NCBI RefSeq assembly: GCF_900101505.1
Contig: NZ_FMZI01000005.1
Coordinates: 248,001 to 312,000 of the forward strand
Direction: 5' to 3'
Origin: Antarctobacter albus
GTDB taxonomy: Bacteria; Pseudomonadota; Alphaproteobacteria; Rhodobacterales; Rhodobacteraceae
DNA: 64,000 nt
The translations under genes were made by a program, and so were the position numbers. Of this stretch, positions 62,135-64,000 are shown one piece after another. The notes beneath the pieces are model-generated. The model saw only the letters and a list, made by a program, of their open reading frames with translations, was not told where the DNA came from and searched no databases. The stretch's first letter is position 1, and the number at the start of each line of letters is the position of its first letter.

Positions 62135-63658
62135 TTACTTGTCCAAATCCGGGGTCGGCGCCGGAGGGGCACCGGAAATGCGGCCGTCTGTGGTGATCCG
62201 GGCAGTCCCGCCGCCCGGCGCCCTGTCCGGTGCACTGTCGTCCAGCGCCGCGTCTCCGGGCACCAGGATCACCGAGACCGGCGCCTGCGCGGTCAGCCCG
62301 TCGCCGTCGCTGATGACACAACTGAGGCGCAGGCCAAAGGTAGACGTGCGAGGCACCTGTGCGTCGGTCAGAACGATCCGCGTTCCATCCCCGGACACCG
62401 CGACCGTCAGGTCGCCGCGCTGCGCCGGTTCGCAAGAGGCGATCCGCAGCCCGGCACGTCCCGCATCGTCGAGATCGTTGCGCAAGGGCGCCAGCCGATG
62501 TTGACCGCTGGGGTCGCCACGCAGCAGGAACCGGTCGGCGCAGGCGATGGGCGGGTTCGTCCCATCCCCAAGCGGCGTCTCGGGGTAGCGCCCGGACTGG
62601 CAAGCCTCGGCGTCCGTCTGGCGTGGTCCTGAGGGTGGCGTATCGGGATCCGGGTCGGCCAACGTGCGCGGCACCTCCGGTTTTTCCCGCGGCGTCACAT
62701 CGATGGGCGGCTTCTGAGCCTTCGGCGGTTGATCCCCCTCGGGCGGCTCAACGGGAACCTGAGGCTCCGGCTCTTCCTTGGGCGTTTCAGGATCGGCACT
62801 GACGGTCAGCAGGCTGGTCTGGACGGCACGCCCATCCCCCGGGTCGATCCGGCAGGTCCAGACGGTCGGGGCACCATCGGGCAGCGCGCTGCGCAGGACC
62901 GTCACCCTGCCATCCGTCGCGCCGGGCAGCGCCGACACACCGTCGCACCCCGCAAGGCGGGCGCTGGCGGGCAGGTCGTCATTGGCGAAAAGTGCAACCT
63001 CGCCTTGTGTTTCGCCCGCGGCCAGGTGCAATCGGTCGTCGCGCAGCACGATCGGCTCTGGCCCTTCGTCACGAAAGAAAAGGAAATAGACCAGAACCGC
63101 CAGCAAGAGGAGCAAAAGCAACGCCAGCCACCACGGCCAGCGACGGCTCGCAGGGTCGGTCTCCGGGTCGCCGACGCGCTCTGTCTCCGGTCCCGGCCCT
63201 CCTGCAGGCTCTGCCGGGTCCTCGTCCTCGGGTCCCTTGGCCCCGGCACCGTCCAACCGCAGTTCGGACTCCACGACATCGGTACTGGCCGGATCCGGCG
63301 CCAGCCCGGCGGCCTCTGCCCCGCCCCACATTGCGTGGCTGGTAGAGACCGGCAGGCTGAATGAAACCTCTCCCCCCTGCGCCGTCCGCAGGTTCAGAGT
63401 GACCGGGACCCCCGGTTCCAGGTTCATCGCCATTTCCGGCGGGATCAGGACACCGACAGATCCCTTTTCCAGCTGCTCCGCCGGGCGGAACACCTCTTCG
63501 TGGCGTTCCGAGGTCCAGTCATCGTCCTTGGCATAAAGCCGGGTGTCCTGAGAGCCGGTGCGGGTGATCGACCACGCCGCCACCTCGCCCTCGGGAGCCT
63601 CGACCACCGCGAAGAGGCCCAGGCCATCATCCGTCTCTATGTCGAAAAGCCTGGTCAC
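62135..63658 (-). CDS. single-pass membrane protein with two-cysteine repeats
   Basis: 507 residues starting at a GTG. The N-terminal 110 residues look like a compact beta-rich domain (LFDIETDDGLGLFAVVEAPEG, VGVLIPPEMAMNLEPGVPV); then an acidic linker, a transmembrane helix at about 176-195 (WPWWLALLLLLLLAVLVYF), and two periplasmic units with paired Cys (LAGCDGVSAL...TCRIDPGDG and IASCEPAQRG...LSCVISDGDGL) separated by a Pro/Lys/Glu-rich spacer. It is related in its repeats to the VWA-containing neighbour. Function unknown. Confidence 0.78.
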   Translation of the reverse strand: MTRLFDIETDDGLGLFAVVEAPEGEVAAWSITRTGSQDTRLYAKDDDWTSERHEEVFRPAEQLEKGSVGVLIPPEMAMNLEPGVPVTLNLRTAQGGEVSFSLPVSTSHAMWGGAEAAGLAPDPASTDVVESELRLDGAGAKGPEDEDPAEPAGGPGPETERVGDPETDPASRRWPWWLALLLLLLLAVLVYFLFFRDEGPEPIVLRDDRLHLAAGETQGEVALFANDDLPASARLAGCDGVSALPGATDGRVTVLRSALPDGAPTVWTCRIDPGDGRAVQTSLLTVSADPETPKEEPEPQVPVEPPEGDQPPKAQKPPIDVTPREKPEVPRTLADPDPDTPPSGPRQTDAEACQSGRYPETPLGDGTNPPIACADRFLLRGDPSGQHRLAPLRNDLDDAGRAGLRIASCEPAQRGDLTVAVSGDGTRIVLTDAQVPRTSTFGLRLSCVISDGDGLTAQAPVSVILVPGDAALDDSAPDRAPGGGTARITTDGRISGAPPAPTPDLDK

Positions 63659-63662
63659 GCGG

Positions 63663-64000
63663 TCAGGCCTTGCTGTCCGTCATGGCCTGGATCAGCCCCC
63701 CCAGTTCCGCGTTGGCCGCCAGATCCACTCCGGACAGGCCATCATCGGTCCGCGCATTGCTCTCGGACAGGTTCTTGAAGGCCCAGGCCCAGTGCTGCGC
63801 CATCTTGACGGCGCGCGGTTCGGCCGTCTTGGGCAGGTCGGGAACACCGCCGTCGGGCGTGACGGGGCGGTCGAAAAGCGGGGTCCGCGCCTTGTCCTTG
63901 AGCGTCAGTTCGCCCGCCTCGTAGCCCAGCTGGTTGACGAAGTGGTTCACCGTCAGCGAGGCCATGCGCGCCTTGTGCGGGATCAACCGTTCGGAGGAGC
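63663..64000 (-). CDS. C-terminal end of a large protein, possibly SrfC-like (5' end outside window)
   Basis: The last 111 codons are visible and the frame stays open to the window edge. ERLIPHKARMASLTVNHFVNQLGYEAGEL reads as two parts (IPHKARMASLT, VNHFVNQLG), followed by an amphipathic helix-rich end (KMAQHWAWAFKNLSES). The R-x-x-x-T-V-N-H-F-V-x-x-L-G pattern recalls the end of SrfC-type putative virulence proteins, encoded with membrane proteins in SrfABC loci. This identification is tentative. The next gene starts 4 bp after its stop. Confidence 0.5.
   Translation of the reverse strand, partial: SSERLIPHKARMASLTVNHFVNQLGYEAGELTLKDKARTPLFDRPVTPDGGVPDLPKTAEPRAVKMAQHWAWAFKNLSESNARTDDGLSGVDLAANAELGGLIQAMTDSKA

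Overview
The window is about 64 kb of GC-rich, gene-dense DNA from a Rhodobacteraceae (Roseobacter-group) chromosome. That placement rests on an aa3 cytochrome oxidase gene order typical of the group, a complete-looking Tad pilus locus with a short Flp pilin family, a roseobacter-style ectoine/hydroxyectoine degradation gene set, a pseudoazurin, and an FnrL-type box upstream of ctaC. No rRNA, CRISPR array, phage or insertion sequence is visible. The one RNA gene found is an elongator tRNA-Met(CAT).

Region by region. 1-3.1 kb (minus): the 3'-truncated dprA, a small membrane protein and tldD. 3.2-11.2 kb (plus): a small secreted protein, then ctaC-ctaB-small membrane protein-ctaG-ctaE-surf1, which supplies oxidase subunits II and III, heme O synthesis, CuB insertion and SURF1. 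Subunit I is not here. These run into thrC, an M16 peptidase and a GNAT acetyltransferase. 11.3-14.6 kb: a secreted MBL-fold protein, a GlcD-type FAD oxidase and (minus) a lytic transglycosylase. 14.95-27.8 kb (plus): Tad pilus locus with three nearly identical tandem flp genes on a 289-bp period, a divergent fourth flp, cpaB, cpaC, an OmpA-like lipoprotein, cpaE, cpaF, tadB, tadC, two TPR lipoproteins, cpaA and an unusual AAA ATPase. 27.8-34.8 kb: an AbrB-family membrane protein, tRNA-Met, pseudoazurin overlapped by a secreted unknown, and an AttH-like secreted protein with its FtsX-type permease and LolD-like ATPase.

34.9-44 kb: an ectoine/5-hydroxyectoine catabolic locus arranged divergently. 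eutB, eutC, an Lrp regulator, the aldehyde dehydrogenase and the aminotransferase are on minus; ectoine hydrolase, the deacetylase and an idonate-type dehydrogenase are on plus. 44-45.9 kb (minus): a YgiB/YgiC-like pair. 46-50 kb (minus): a four-gene operon (HAD-UbiA fusion, GtrA, DprE1-like, DprE2-like) that looks like a decaprenylphosphoryl-D-arabinose donor pathway, normally associated with mycobacteria. 50.3-57.8 kb: a Rieske oxygenase paired with a glutamine-synthetase-like ligase, a PanE-like reductase, an 803-residue protein with three sandwich-like repeats and a PIG-L deacetylase domain, a GST, and a carboxymuconolactone-decarboxylase-like protein whose start is disrupted.

57.8-64 kb (minus, running off the window): a tightly packed operon of a membrane-anchored trypsin-like protease, three single-pass membrane proteins with modular periplasmic parts (one with a VWA-like MIDAS), and the C-terminal end of a protein that may be SrfC-like. 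This is the best candidate for a poorly described system. Two of its proteins share a cytoplasmic N-terminal module with a PVV-x2-WGF motif at the same residue positions, and two share a two-cysteine periplasmic repeat.
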